A stretch of 64,000 bases of DNA from contig NZ_KB899387.1 in the NCBI RefSeq assembly GCF_000378185.1, positions 1 to 64,000 of the forward strand, given 5' to 3'. The position numbers and the translations under genes were made by a program. Source of the DNA: Salinimonas chungwhensis DSM 16280 (lineage in GTDB: Bacteria > Pseudomonadota > Gammaproteobacteria > Enterobacterales > Alteromonadaceae). Position 1 is the stretch's first letter; every line of letters begins with the position of its first letter. Under the pieces are notes generated by a model that ran no database searches, was not told the origin of the DNA, and saw only the letters and a list, made by a program, of their open reading frames with translations. Shown here piece by piece: positions 55,649 through 64,000 of the stretch.

Positions 55649-58504
55649 TTATAGCCCTGTTTTCTGGCGCTCAATGTACGGCGATTCAGGCGGCCCTAAA
55701 TAGCTATCCTTCAGACCGCCGGTATCAATAACAATCTTTTGCAGTACTACGCCGGTATCCTGCGGATAAAAAGTCAGCTGATGTGCCCCGGGCTTGTCGA
55801 TGGTTATCGTGGTAGTCAGTGTGCGAACATTGTTCAACACTTCTAAGGCCCAGTTCTGTTTTTTTGCGGCCCCTTCTATACGTGTGGGGGCGGCATTATC
55901 CAGCTGCATCCAGAACGCCAGTTTATGGTCTGGAAAAATCGACTGGGTCGGTGAAATATCAATGTTCACATCAAAAGAACCTGTGGAAAAAAAGTAAAGC
56001 GGAAAGGTCAGCGCAGGCCGCTGTTCAATCGATTCAGGGAGCGTTGCATTTGCCCCGATAAAGCTTCGCACTGCGCTTCCTGTGCGACCATGCAGTGTGA
56101 GGGTTTCCCATTCAACCGAGGGTGTATTATTACGCACCGACCCGCTAACAGCATTCAGCGCGATGACACCGTCGCTTTCCACATAACCGTAAGGACTGGC
56201 TTTGGTCTGCGCTGCCTGTACGGCTATCTGTGCGCCCCCCCACCCCGTTCCTGTCACGGTAATGCTGGCTTGATGATTACCGGCGGGTAATTTCGACCAG
56301 TCTATACTGACCCGCACTGTCTGTGTGGTTTTCACTGTCCCTTTTGTTTGCGACAGTGTGATCCAGTCTGCGGAGGTTTCTGCCTTAAAGCTAAAGGCTT
56401 TGGCCTGACGATTAAAAATAACAATGTCACGGTTTTGGACGCCGTAGGGAGTAAAAGTATTCAAACTCAGTGATGCATCGGCAAACTCACTGGCGGGCCA
56501 GTAAATCGCCTGATTTTCTGTGGTTACGCCCATATCAGCCACGGCCGGCACCGCCAGCGCTTTATGCCGGGTTACCGGCGGCACATTGGCTGGTGGATTG
56601 CGCCAGTGCACATAACCAATATGCGGCTGATCCATCATATGGTTCCAGCGGCCGTCTGCTAGCGTATGATACCGCTCAGCTAAAGCCTGGTCACGTTCAA
56701 ACCAGGCAGAAACGGCTGCGCCGGAGTCGCTGGTCGTGGCACGATCCTGGCGGGCATCCCGCTGATTCAGCGCCTGCGAATGATTTAGCTCGTAGACTGC
56801 CTGTGTGGCCCATAGCGGATAGCCAACTAACTGATAAAACGCAGATTGGTATTCCTGTGGCAGTTGTTTTTCAATACGCTCTGCTGTTGCAGCGGCGTTG
56901 GCTAACCGGGCAGAGATTCGTGCCGCTTCATCATAATGATAAATGCTGTATGTGTCCGGCGATACCGCTTCAGGCTTACGCCGGCCATTATGCAGTGTAT
57001 AGGTATTCAATAAAGTCGCCACATCATCAACGACCGTCGCAGGGAACTGCTGGCCCGCCCATTCAAGGGTAAACTCATCAGCGCTGTCGCCGTTAAAGGC
57101 GGTTGGATCCCAGGCCATCGATAAAAAGAAATCAATGGGCAGTTCCATGGGCTTCAAATCGCCAACATTGGTAATCCAGATTTCTCTGGCGCCATACTCC
57201 CAGGCCATGCTCATCTGTTCATACACCTTGCCCAGGGGCACCGTGTTAATCCACCGATAGGAGCGCGGCCCGCCCACATAATCAAAGTGATAATACACCC
57301 CGGCGCCGCCTTCTCTGGAACGCTCTTCTGGCGTCGGTAAACGGCGAATGTTGCCAAAGTTATCATCAGTCCATAACAAGGTCACATCCTCGGGCACCCG
57401 CATGCCGCGCTCGTAAAACCCCTGTACTTCTTTGTAAAGCGCCCACACCTGTGGGATTTCAGTCAATGATTTGTCAAACGTGTCTTTTAAAATGGTGCGC
57501 TGATCAGCCACAATTTTTTCTAGCAGTTCAACATTTTGCCCTTCACTCATGGGGGTATCTTCCTGTCCGCGCATACCCAGCGTAAATATGCTTTCCAGAT
57601 TTTTGTGACGTTGGGCGCCTTGCTGCCAGAATGAATATAAATTGTCAGGATTGGTGGAGTATTCCCATTTGCCTTTACCGTAGCGGTTCCATTCTTTGTC
57701 CGCCCGCATCATAGGCTCATGATGGGATGTACTCATGACAATGCCCATTTCATGAGCCAGTACCGCATTGTTCGGGTCATCGTCGGCAAAGGCATTATTC
57801 CACATCGCCGGCCACAGAAAGTTAGCTTTCAACCGCAGCAGCAGCTCAAATACATGCTCATAAAAATCTGCGTTGTACCCCCCATATTTTTCATGCACCC
57901 AACCGGTTAATGCCGGCGCCTCATCATTTAGGAAAATGCCACGATATTTTACTTTTGGTGCCTCCAGAATCCGGGTGGCGGGTGATAAATACAGTGACGT
58001 TTGTTTTTTCACCGGCACATCCGCCCACCAATACCAGGGTGAAACGCCAATAGTTTCACTTAAATCATAGATGCCGTACATTGCCCCCCGATGATTGGCC
58101 CCGACAATAACCCAGGCTTCGCCGATATCTGCAAAAGGTGCGTCAATGTGCTTAATCAGATAGCCATCCCAGCGCCCCTGCAAATCACTCACATCCAGCT
58201 TACCTTTGGCCACCAACTGATCCACCAGGGCACTCTTCCCCAGCTCACCCACCAGAACCAATGAATCGGCAGGTGAGAGAGCGTGCAGGATATCCGGCTG
58301 TTGTCCGGTTACATTAAATAGGTCCTGTGAAAAGGTGTTTACTGCGCGCTTAACCCCGGCACTGGCAGTATGCTCCACCAAAACCGGCGCAGTTCGCGTA
58401 GGGCTGGCAAGCTCAAAACCGGTGGTTGCATCATCACTTAAGTAGCCGGCCAGACACAGCGGCGCTACGCCAAGCCACAGAATGCTTAGTACTAACCATT
58501 TCAT
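55649..58504 (-). CDS. GH115 alpha-glucuronidase (xylan type)
   Basis: This 951-residue exported enzyme has a signal peptide (MKWLVLSILWLGVAPLCLAG). The GH115 signature VKYRGIFLNDEAPALTGW is at about 185-202. A large barrel follows, with WPAMWNNAF and a LLWTDDNFGNIRRLP segment, then C-terminal beta domains. GH115 removes (4-O-methyl)-glucuronic acid side chains from xylan, including internal ones. The frame is open 11 codons upstream, but the ATG at 58504 sits 1 nt after the GH43 stop codon and starts the signal peptide, so it is preferred. It is coupled to the upstream GH43 gene. Confidence 0.95.
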   Translation of the reverse strand: MKWLVLSILWLGVAPLCLAGYLSDDATTGFELASPTRTAPVLVEHTASAGVKRAVNTFSQDLFNVTGQQPDILHALSPADSLVLVGELGKSALVDQLVAKGKLDVSDLQGRWDGYLIKHIDAPFADIGEAWVIVGANHRGAMYGIYDLSETIGVSPWYWWADVPVKKQTSLYLSPATRILEAPKVKYRGIFLNDEAPALTGWVHEKYGGYNADFYEHVFELLLRLKANFLWPAMWNNAFADDDPNNAVLAHEMGIVMSTSHHEPMMRADKEWNRYGKGKWEYSTNPDNLYSFWQQGAQRHKNLESIFTLGMRGQEDTPMSEGQNVELLEKIVADQRTILKDTFDKSLTEIPQVWALYKEVQGFYERGMRVPEDVTLLWTDDNFGNIRRLPTPEERSREGGAGVYYHFDYVGGPRSYRWINTVPLGKVYEQMSMAWEYGAREIWITNVGDLKPMELPIDFFLSMAWDPTAFNGDSADEFTLEWAGQQFPATVVDDVATLLNTYTLHNGRRKPEAVSPDTYSIYHYDEAARISARLANAAATAERIEKQLPQEYQSAFYQLVGYPLWATQAVYELNHSQALNQRDARQDRATTSDSGAAVSAWFERDQALAERYHTLADGRWNHMMDQPHIGYVHWRNPPANVPPVTRHKALAVPAVADMGVTTENQAIYWPASEFADASLSLNTFTPYGVQNRDIVIFNRQAKAFSFKAETSADWITLSQTKGTVKTTQTVRVSIDWSKLPAGNHQASITVTGTGWGGAQIAVQAAQTKASPYGYVESDGVIALNAVSGSVRNNTPSVEWETLTLHGRTGSAVRSFIGANATLPESIEQRPALTFPLYFFSTGSFDVNIDISPTQSIFPDHKLAFWMQLDNAAPTRIEGAAKKQNWALEVLNNVRTLTTTITIDKPGAHQLTFYPQDTGVVLQKIVIDTGGLKDSYLGPPESPYIERQKTGL

Positions 58505-58505
58505 C

Positions 58506-60155
58506 TTATTGCTCCGTGTGTCTGGCATGCAGACCAATCAGTGCACCGACAAACCCACCAGCGGTTTGTGTGCTGACCAATGTTGCCGCCTGTTCATCAC
58601 CGACTTGCTGCGTATTGCCTTTATGATCGGTAACAGAAAACCGAAGTGTGTCCTGGTCGCCGGACACTGTCAGCTCAACCCGCTGCCGGGTATCATCTAG
58701 GCGCATTTGGGCCACCCTTGTCACCTGCCCGTCTGCCACTTTTTCCAGAAAAACGCTGCGTCCATCAGCTACAATTTCTGTGCCCAGAAAATAATGGTAA
58801 CGACGGTTTTGAAAGACCACCAGGCCCGCGGCCGTGTTGGCGTCGATGTGGCTGACCTGCGCACTGGCGTTAAAACTCAGGTGCTGTTGTCGTTTTCCTA
58901 AAAACGCTGACTGTTCTGCTACCACCAGCGACGGTGTTACCGGAGTCAATGTCAGGGCGCTGTCAGCCTGACTGACCCACTCCCGGTTGAAGTTATTGAG
59001 GGCCAGCCATTGCGGGCCTGGTTCCTGCGCTTCAAAATCATCGTGAAAATGACGGCTTTTCTCGGCAAATGTTGGTTTATTTTTCGCCACAGCCTCTGGC
59101 AATGGCACATTAACGGGCACAGGTTCACCAGCCGGCAAGATGTGGGGCCAGCCATTGTCCCAGCTAAGGGGCAAAATAAATGTTTCACGCCCGGTATTGT
59201 AATGGTTGCCCTGATAAGGGCGGGTAGCCAGAAAGACACTCCACCACTCGCCCTGCGGCGTTTGAATAAAGTCAGCGTGGCCGGTGGATGTCACGTTTGA
59301 TTCAGGTCGATCACGCTGGGTCAGAATAGGATTATTTTTATAAGGCTCAAAGGGTTCATCCAGATTCCTGGTGCGAAAGACAACCTGAGAATGGTTAACG
59401 CTGGTTCCGCCCTCTGCGCACGTAAGATAATACCAGTCATTGATATGGTAAATGTGGGGACCTTCTATCCACACCGGCTCACTCGAAATATCAACCCCAC
59501 CATTGATTAGCAATTTGCGCGAATCTGGTACCACTTTTAATGTGTCCAGCTCCAACTCCCACAACCACACAGCACGGTGTCCGTCATACAACGGCTCGCC
59601 CGGAGGCGCATCGTTATGAGCAATATACGCCCGCCCGTCGTCATCAATAAACAGGTCCGGGTCGATACCACCTACTTCGGGCAGCCACACCGGGTCAGAC
59701 CAGGGACCGGCCGGATCCTTCGCTGTAATGATAAAATTACCGCCCGCATCCACGGCGGTGGTGATGATATAAAATAGTCCGTCATGGTAGCGAATGGTAG
59801 GGGCGAAAATGCCCCGTGAAATACCCAGCCCGTCAAACGTAACCTGGGATGCTTTATGCAATGCGTGGCCGGCCTGCTCCCAGTGCACTAAGTCATTGCT
59901 TTTAAATATGGGTAAGCCAGGAGTGTACGCAAAAGACGAATTGACCAGAAAATAGGTATCGTCTTTGCGCGTAATACTGGGGTCAGGATAAAAGCCAGGC
60001 AAAATCGGGTTTTGGAATGTCCCCTTTTCCGCGACGGGCGTTGAATCAGCCGCCTTATAATCAAACCACTCAAAGGTAGCTTTTGCCTGAACTTGTGCCA
60101 CAGGTATGAGAGCCGCCAGTAACACTATCGCCTTGTGAGGTAAAAATCGGGCCAT
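58506..60155 (-). CDS. GH43 beta-xylosidase/arabinofuranosidase, exported
   Basis: This 549-residue enzyme has a signal peptide (MARFLPHKAIVLLAALIPVAQVQA). A GH43 propeller (about 45-340) has catalytic Asp58 (GFYPDPS), Asp165 (GIDPDLF) and acid Glu231 (WIEGPHIY). A C-terminal beta-sandwich (about 370-549) of the GH43-associated xylosidase C-terminal type follows. It would remove xylose or arabinose from xylo-oligosaccharides in the periplasm. It is the first gene of a leftward GH43-GH115 pair downstream of xylR, with 166 nt of intergenic DNA that may hold its own promoter. Confidence 0.93.
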   Translation of the reverse strand: MARFLPHKAIVLLAALIPVAQVQAKATFEWFDYKAADSTPVAEKGTFQNPILPGFYPDPSITRKDDTYFLVNSSFAYTPGLPIFKSNDLVHWEQAGHALHKASQVTFDGLGISRGIFAPTIRYHDGLFYIITTAVDAGGNFIITAKDPAGPWSDPVWLPEVGGIDPDLFIDDDGRAYIAHNDAPPGEPLYDGHRAVWLWELELDTLKVVPDSRKLLINGGVDISSEPVWIEGPHIYHINDWYYLTCAEGGTSVNHSQVVFRTRNLDEPFEPYKNNPILTQRDRPESNVTSTGHADFIQTPQGEWWSVFLATRPYQGNHYNTGRETFILPLSWDNGWPHILPAGEPVPVNVPLPEAVAKNKPTFAEKSRHFHDDFEAQEPGPQWLALNNFNREWVSQADSALTLTPVTPSLVVAEQSAFLGKRQQHLSFNASAQVSHIDANTAAGLVVFQNRRYHYFLGTEIVADGRSVFLEKVADGQVTRVAQMRLDDTRQRVELTVSGDQDTLRFSVTDHKGNTQQVGDEQAATLVSTQTAGGFVGALIGLHARHTEQ

Positions 60156-60225
60156 GCTTTATTTTCCTACTTATTTTTTGCAGGTAAATGTACCGGCTTA
60201 CTGACGATAACTTCAAACAAACCCG

Positions 60226-60234
60226 ATTATGATT
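60226..60234. promoter_or_regulatory. ATTATGATT word upstream of GH43-GH115, candidate XylR half-site
   Basis: ATTATGATT at 60226-60234 lies 71 nt upstream of the GH43 start. Its core ATTATGAT recurs on both sides of the xylR-xylB intergenic region (61567-61574 plus, 61635-61642 minus). AraC-type regulators bind repeated half-sites, so XylR binding is a reasonable guess, not a demonstrated site. Confidence 0.35.
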
Positions 60235-60321
60235 ACACGCTCTGTTTTTGTTTTTTTTTACATCCTGTTAAACAATCATCAATACACATACTACCAACAG
60301 AACAGGGCAATCCGGTAATAT

Positions 60322-61533
60322 CTACTTCGCCGCTCGCACCATATCCAGCTCAATTTCCACCGGCGCAGGCTTAACGGCCTCACGATACTCAATGGGTGTT
60401 TTCTGATAGTGCTTTTTAAATACCGCATACATGTACTGCAACGAAGGATAACCACAAATCTTGGCTATCTGAGAGGTGGACTCATCGGTTTCCCGCAACA
60501 TTTTGCAGGCTTTTTGCAGTTTTTCATTATGTATCTCGGTATGAATACTGTGACCTCGCTCGTCTTTGAAGCGGTTTTCAAGATTTGAGCGCGAGACGCC
60601 GACATAGTCGAGTACCTGATCGACCTTAATTCCTCGACAGGCATTCTGCCGGATAAAGTGCATTGCCTGCATCACATTCGGATCTGCAATGGCTTTATAA
60701 TCAGTGGACTGGCGCTCTGCCACTCTTTCAGGCGGGACCAGGATAGGCCGCTTGGGTCCTTTGTAACCATCGAGAATTTTATGCAGTAATTTTGCTGACT
60801 GGTAGCCCATCTCCAGGCACCCCTGCTTGACAGAACTTAAGCTGACGCGGCTGAGGAATCGGGCAATTTCATCATCATCAATGCCAATCACTGACATTCG
60901 GTCAGGGATCAGCATACCGATATGATCGCAAACCTGTAAAAGATGCCGGGCCCGGGCATCTGTTACTGCGACAATACCAATCGGCGTGGGCAGGCTGCGC
61001 AACCAGTCGGCCAGCCGTTTGATGGTGTACTGCCAGGTTTCAGGCCGGACCGGATGCCCCCGGTAAACATAGCATTCATAGCCTTCTTTGGCGGTGAGGT
61101 CTAACATTGCGTTCTCACGCTCTTGGGCCCATCGATGATGTTCATCCACCGGCGCGCCGTAAAACGCAAACCGCTGAATGCCTTTTTGTCTAAGATGCTG
61201 AAAGGCGGCATTGACCAGTTCAAAGTTATCCGTAGCCACATAGGGTACATCGGGATAGTCGCCTGGCTCTCGGTAAGAGCCACCTACCCCAACCACGGGC
61301 ACCTTGGCTTTCTGCAGGGCAACCTGAATTTCAGGGTTGTCATAATCAGCGATAATGCCGTCACCACTCCATTCATCCAGATGATCTAGCCGGGCCATAA
61401 AGTCTTCTTCCAGGTACAGATCCCAATCTACTTTGGATGACTGAAGATAACTGCCTATCCCTTCAATAATCTGTCTGTCATATACCTTATTGGCATTAAA
61501 CAACACGGTTATACTGTGCTTATTGTCAAACAT
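60322..61533 (-). CDS. xylR: Xylose operon regulator XylR (AraC type)
   Basis: This 403-residue protein is collinear with E. coli XylR. An N-terminal periplasmic-binding-protein-like xylose-sensing domain (about 1-280) contains VLFNANKVYDRQIIEGIG, VGVGGSY and IAVTDARARHLLQVC. A C-terminal AraC-type double helix-turn-helix (about 290-395) contains KVDQVLDYVGVSRSNLE and ICGYPSLQYMYAVFKKHY. Binding of D-xylose is expected to switch it to an activator of xyl genes. It is divergent from xylB; their shared 170-bp promoter region carries repeated words. It lies upstream of the GH43-GH115 genes and may be cotranscribed with them. Confidence 0.95.
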   Translation of the reverse strand: MFDNKHSITVLFNANKVYDRQIIEGIGSYLQSSKVDWDLYLEEDFMARLDHLDEWSGDGIIADYDNPEIQVALQKAKVPVVGVGGSYREPGDYPDVPYVATDNFELVNAAFQHLRQKGIQRFAFYGAPVDEHHRWAQERENAMLDLTAKEGYECYVYRGHPVRPETWQYTIKRLADWLRSLPTPIGIVAVTDARARHLLQVCDHIGMLIPDRMSVIGIDDDEIARFLSRVSLSSVKQGCLEMGYQSAKLLHKILDGYKGPKRPILVPPERVAERQSTDYKAIADPNVMQAMHFIRQNACRGIKVDQVLDYVGVSRSNLENRFKDERGHSIHTEIHNEKLQKACKMLRETDESTSQIAKICGYPSLQYMYAVFKKHYQKTPIEYREAVKPAPVEIELDMVRAAK

Positions 61534-61563
61534 ACGTGCCCCGCAAAACTAAATTAAGTAAAA

Positions 61564-61646
61564 ATCATTATGATATTTATCAGGCTCCTTGATACTAATA
61601 CAGATAATCTGAATTAACAAAAAAATTACAAAAAATCATAATTGTT
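61564..61646. promoter_or_regulatory. xylR-xylB divergent regulatory region with repeated words
   Basis: ATCATTATGAT, a palindrome around one base, lies at 61564-61574. CATAATTGTT lies at 61637-61646 inside an A-rich run with ATCATAAT on the plus strand (61635-61642). The 10-mer CATAATTGTT is repeated exactly in the xylB-xylA gap (63197-63206). AATTAACAA and TTGTT flank the segment. Candidate XylR operators; the individual boundaries are inferred. Confidence 0.45.
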
Positions 61647-61703
61647 CTTCTCGGTTTTGATAATCAGGATATGAACAATCCTTCACTGTTTTAGCGTAAT
61701 TAC

Positions 61704-63161
61704 ATGTTCATAGGTATTGATTTAGGTACATCCGGCGTAAAGGTTATTCTGACCAACACCGATGGCGAACTCATCGCAAGTGCGAGCGCAGAGCTGAGTC
61801 TGTCCATTCCCCACCCTATGTGGTCTGAGCAGAATCCTCAGGACTGGTGGACAGCAACCTGCGAGTGTCTTGATGAACTGAGCAAATCCCATAATCTGGC
61901 GCCGGTGAGCGCCATTGGCTTTGCCGGTCAGATGCATGGTGCCACGCTGCTGGGACGCGGCGGTAACGTGCTGCGCCCGGCTATTTTGTGGAACGATGGC
62001 CGTAGTCAGGCCGAGTGTGCTGAACTGACTGAGCTAGTCCCTTCTGTGACCGAGATCACCGGAAACCTGGTGATGCCCGGTTTTACCGCGCCAAAGCTGT
62101 TATGGGTTAAAAAACATGAGCCGGAAATCTTCAACCGTATCGATAAGGTGCTGTTGCCTAAAGATTATCTGCGCTACCGCCTGAGTGGCGATTATGCCAG
62201 TGACATGTCTGATTCGGCCGGTACTATCTGGCTGGATGTCGGTAAACGAGACTGGGATGATGCACTACTTGAAGCCTCCGGCCTGACTCGGGACAAAATG
62301 CCTGCATTATATGAAGGTAGCCAGGTGACCGGAACAGTGTCGCCCTCGCTGTGTAAACGTTGGGGCATGCGCGAAGTGGCGCTGGTTGCCGGCGCGGGTG
62401 ACAACGCCGCCGGTGCCATAGGGTGCGGTATAATTAACCCTGGTCAGGCGATGCTGTCGTTGGGAACTTCCGGGGTTTATTTTGCGGTTACCCGTGAATT
62501 TCGCAGTAATGCGGAATCCGCCGTCCACAGTTTTTGTCATGCCCTGCCGGATCGCTGGCATCTGATGTCAGTCATGCTAAGTGCCGCCAGTTGTTTACAG
62601 TGGTATGCCGCTAATGCCGGTTATCAGGACGTGGCCGAACTGACCGCCGATGTTGAGCAAAACACCGGCATTGATGATGCTGCCACGCCTTACTTTCTGC
62701 CGTATCTGACCGGTGAACGCACCCCTCACAATAACCCGGCAGCCAAAAGCATGTTTTTCGGTATTACATCTGCGACCACCCGGGCGCATATGGCCCGCGC
62801 AGTGATGGAAGGTGTGTCCATGGCGCTCGCCGATGGTATTGATGCAGTCCACGGCTGTGGCGTGCAGGCCGACGGCATCAGCCTCATTGGTGGCGGCGTG
62901 CGCAGCAGTTACTGGTGCCAGATGCTGGCCAACGTTAGCGGACTTGCCATGAATCTGCGTCAAAGTGGCGACGTGGGCCCGGCACTGGGCGCAGCCAGAC
63001 TGGCCCAGATGGCCATGAACCCGGACATCAAGCCGTCTTATATCTGCCCGTTTCCTAAGCTGGTAAAAACCTTTGAGCCTGACAATTCACATTTTGATGT
63101 CTACCTGAAACGTCGTCAAAAGTTCCGCGAATTATATTTCGCTGTGGAATCCCATTTCTAA
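61704..63161 (+). CDS. xylB: Xylulokinase
   Basis: XylB phosphorylates D-xylulose to xylulose-5-phosphate. The 485-residue FGGY kinase starts MFIGIDLGTSGVKV and has the LWNDGR substrate segment. The catalytic base Asp233 lies in GAGDNAAGAIG, with the phosphate-2 region LSLGTSGVYF, and GGGVRSSYWCQMLANV follows in the ATP lobe. The ribosome-binding sequence before the ATG is weak. It is read rightwards from the region shared with xylR and is followed by xylA after 115 nt that contains a second copy of the candidate operator, so xylA may have its own control point. Confidence 0.95.
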   Translation: MFIGIDLGTSGVKVILTNTDGELIASASAELSLSIPHPMWSEQNPQDWWTATCECLDELSKSHNLAPVSAIGFAGQMHGATLLGRGGNVLRPAILWNDGRSQAECAELTELVPSVTEITGNLVMPGFTAPKLLWVKKHEPEIFNRIDKVLLPKDYLRYRLSGDYASDMSDSAGTIWLDVGKRDWDDALLEASGLTRDKMPALYEGSQVTGTVSPSLCKRWGMREVALVAGAGDNAAGAIGCGIINPGQAMLSLGTSGVYFAVTREFRSNAESAVHSFCHALPDRWHLMSVMLSAASCLQWYAANAGYQDVAELTADVEQNTGIDDAATPYFLPYLTGERTPHNNPAAKSMFFGITSATTRAHMARAVMEGVSMALADGIDAVHGCGVQADGISLIGGGVRSSYWCQMLANVSGLAMNLRQSGDVGPALGAARLAQMAMNPDIKPSYICPFPKLVKTFEPDNSHFDVYLKRRQKFRELYFAVESHF

Positions 63162-63181
63162 AGCCAACTAAAAAACACAAA

Positions 63182-63208
63182 ACAACATCAAATTTACATA
63201 ATTGTTGT
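63182..63208. promoter_or_regulatory. Inverted repeat and candidate operator before xylA
   Basis: ACAACA (63182-63187) and TGTTGT (63203-63208) form an inverted repeat enclosing TTTACATAATTG. Within it, CATAATTGTT (63197-63206) repeats the word found upstream of xylB. It lies about 70 nt before the xylA start. Binding by XylR is an inference from repetition and position. Confidence 0.4.
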
Positions 63209-63276
63209 GGTGCATGGGATGGTTACCATTAATCAACAAACTTTATGCTCGCCACAAACTCATTAAGGAGTGACTC

Positions 63277-64000
63277 ATGGCAAATTATTTTAGCGACATT
63301 GCGCCTATTGAATTCGAAGGGCCGGACTCTACCAACCCTCTGGCGTTTAAACATTACAACGCAAAGGAAAAAATTCTGGGCAAAACGATGGAAGAACATC
63401 TGCGTTTTGCCAGCTGTTACTGGCATAATTTCTGTTGGGATGGCGCTGACGTTTTTGGTGGCCCTACGTTTAATCGTCCCTGGTTACAGCCAGGTGATGC
63501 CATGGAGCGGGCTAAACAAAAAGCGGATGTCGCGTTCGACTTCTTCGCCAAGCTCGGTGCGCCCTACTACTGCTTCCACGATGTGGATGTAGCGCCTGAA
63601 GGTGACTCGGTAAAAGATTACGTCAATAATTTTGCCAAAATGACGGACGTGCTGGCGGCCAAGCAGGAAGAAACCGGCATGAAGCTCCTTTGGGGCACAG
63701 CCAACGTGTTCAGTAATCCGCGCTATATGTCGGGTGCATCCACGAATCCGGATCCGGAAATCTTTGCTCGCGCGGCGACCCAGGTCTTTCATGCAATGAA
63801 TGCAACCAAAAAACTGGGCGGCGCTAATTATGTATTATGGGGCGGCCGTGAAGGTTATGAAACACTGCTAAATACCGATCTTAAACGTGAGCGTAACAAT
63901 TTGGGTCGCTTCATGAATATGGTCGTAGAGCATAAGCATAAAATTGGTTTTGACGGTTTGCTGCTTATTGAGCCGAAGCCGCAGGAGCCAACTAAGCATC
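63277..64000 (+). CDS. xylA: Xylose isomerase, N-terminal part
   Basis: XylA converts D-xylose to D-xylulose. The ATG at 63277 follows a TAAGGAG ribosome-binding sequence. The 241 codons present include the N-terminal [24 protein letters not shown], the catalytic His101/Asp104 in [10 protein letters not shown] and the metal-site region [14 protein letters not shown]. The gene runs off the right edge, at about [10 protein letters not shown], a segment just after the metal ligand Glu in relatives. It is in the same direction as xylB, 115 nt downstream. Confidence 0.95.
   Translation, partial: MANYFSDIAPIEFEGPDSTNPLAFKHYNAKEKILGKTMEEHLRFASCYWHNFCWDGADVFGGPTFNRPWLQPGDAMERAKQKADVAFDFFAKLGAPYYCFHDVDVAPEGDSVKDYVNNFAKMTDVLAAKQEETGMKLLWGTANVFSNPRYMSGASTNPDPEIFARAATQVFHAMNATKKLGGANYVLWGGREGYETLLNTDLKRERNNLGRFMNMVVEHKHKIGFDGLLLIEPKPQEPTKH

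Noticed and set aside
61534-61703. CRP site in the xylR-xylB region
   Set aside because: No TGTGA-N6-TCACA match was found by eye.

Overview
This window comes from a marine-type gammaproteobacterium of the Alteromonadaceae (Alteromonas, Salinimonas or a close relative). The 5' end of a 16S rRNA gene, the hemCDXY operon, gmk-rpoZ-spoT, recG and a TPP-controlled thiC-thiDE-thiF-thiS-thiG-thiH operon all read like that family. The genus is an inference from rRNA and gene order; no database search was possible.

Region 1 (1-7.8 kb): the start of an rrn operon reading out of the left edge, with a boxA and two strong promoters, then leftward genes. These are a periplasmic binding-like protein, a small unknown protein, a YhiN/HI0933 flavoprotein, a CsgD-like LuxR-type regulator, a Prx5-type peroxiredoxin, rsmJ and recG. 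Region 2 (8-14.4 kb): a secreted GH3 beta-xylosidase/glucosidase with a PA14 insert sits between recG and ridA-spoT-rpoZ-gmk, a set of housekeeping genes. Region 3 (14.5-26 kb): an acyl-protein-thioesterase-like hydrolase, hemC-hemD-hemX-hemY, a terminator, a TPP riboswitch and the complete thiamin operon. Region 4 (26-45 kb): a PhzF-like isomerase, an NhaP-type antiporter, a ThrE-like exporter, ycjX-ycjF, a DUF1656-HlyD-FUSC efflux set with a downstream membrane protein, an unknown 369-residue protein, a metallo-beta-lactamase-fold hydrolase, a TonB-dependent receptor and an RND pump with its lipoprotein adaptor.

Region 5 (45-64 kb) is a xylan-use locus. A multidomain GH10 xylanase is translationally coupled to a PEP-CTERM-type protein. 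A periplasmic ATP-dependent DNA ligase (LigE type) and a GH9 enzyme follow. Then come a GH43 lipoprotein with a sugar/H+ symporter, a GH43-GH115 pair, the regulator xylR, xylB and the start of xylA. The logic is extracellular or surface cleavage of glucuronoarabinoxylan (GH10, GH115, GH43), uptake of xylose or short oligomers (MFS), final cleavage (GH43, and GH3 elsewhere), then isomerisation and phosphorylation (XylA, XylB) under XylR control. AT-rich repeated words in the xyl intergenic regions are candidate XylR operators.

No CRISPR array, insertion sequence, prophage, integron or tRNA gene was recognised. Almost every gene maps to a known family. The least explained items are the 121-, 224- and 369-residue proteins, the unclassified domains of the GH10 enzyme, and the PEP-CTERM partner protein.
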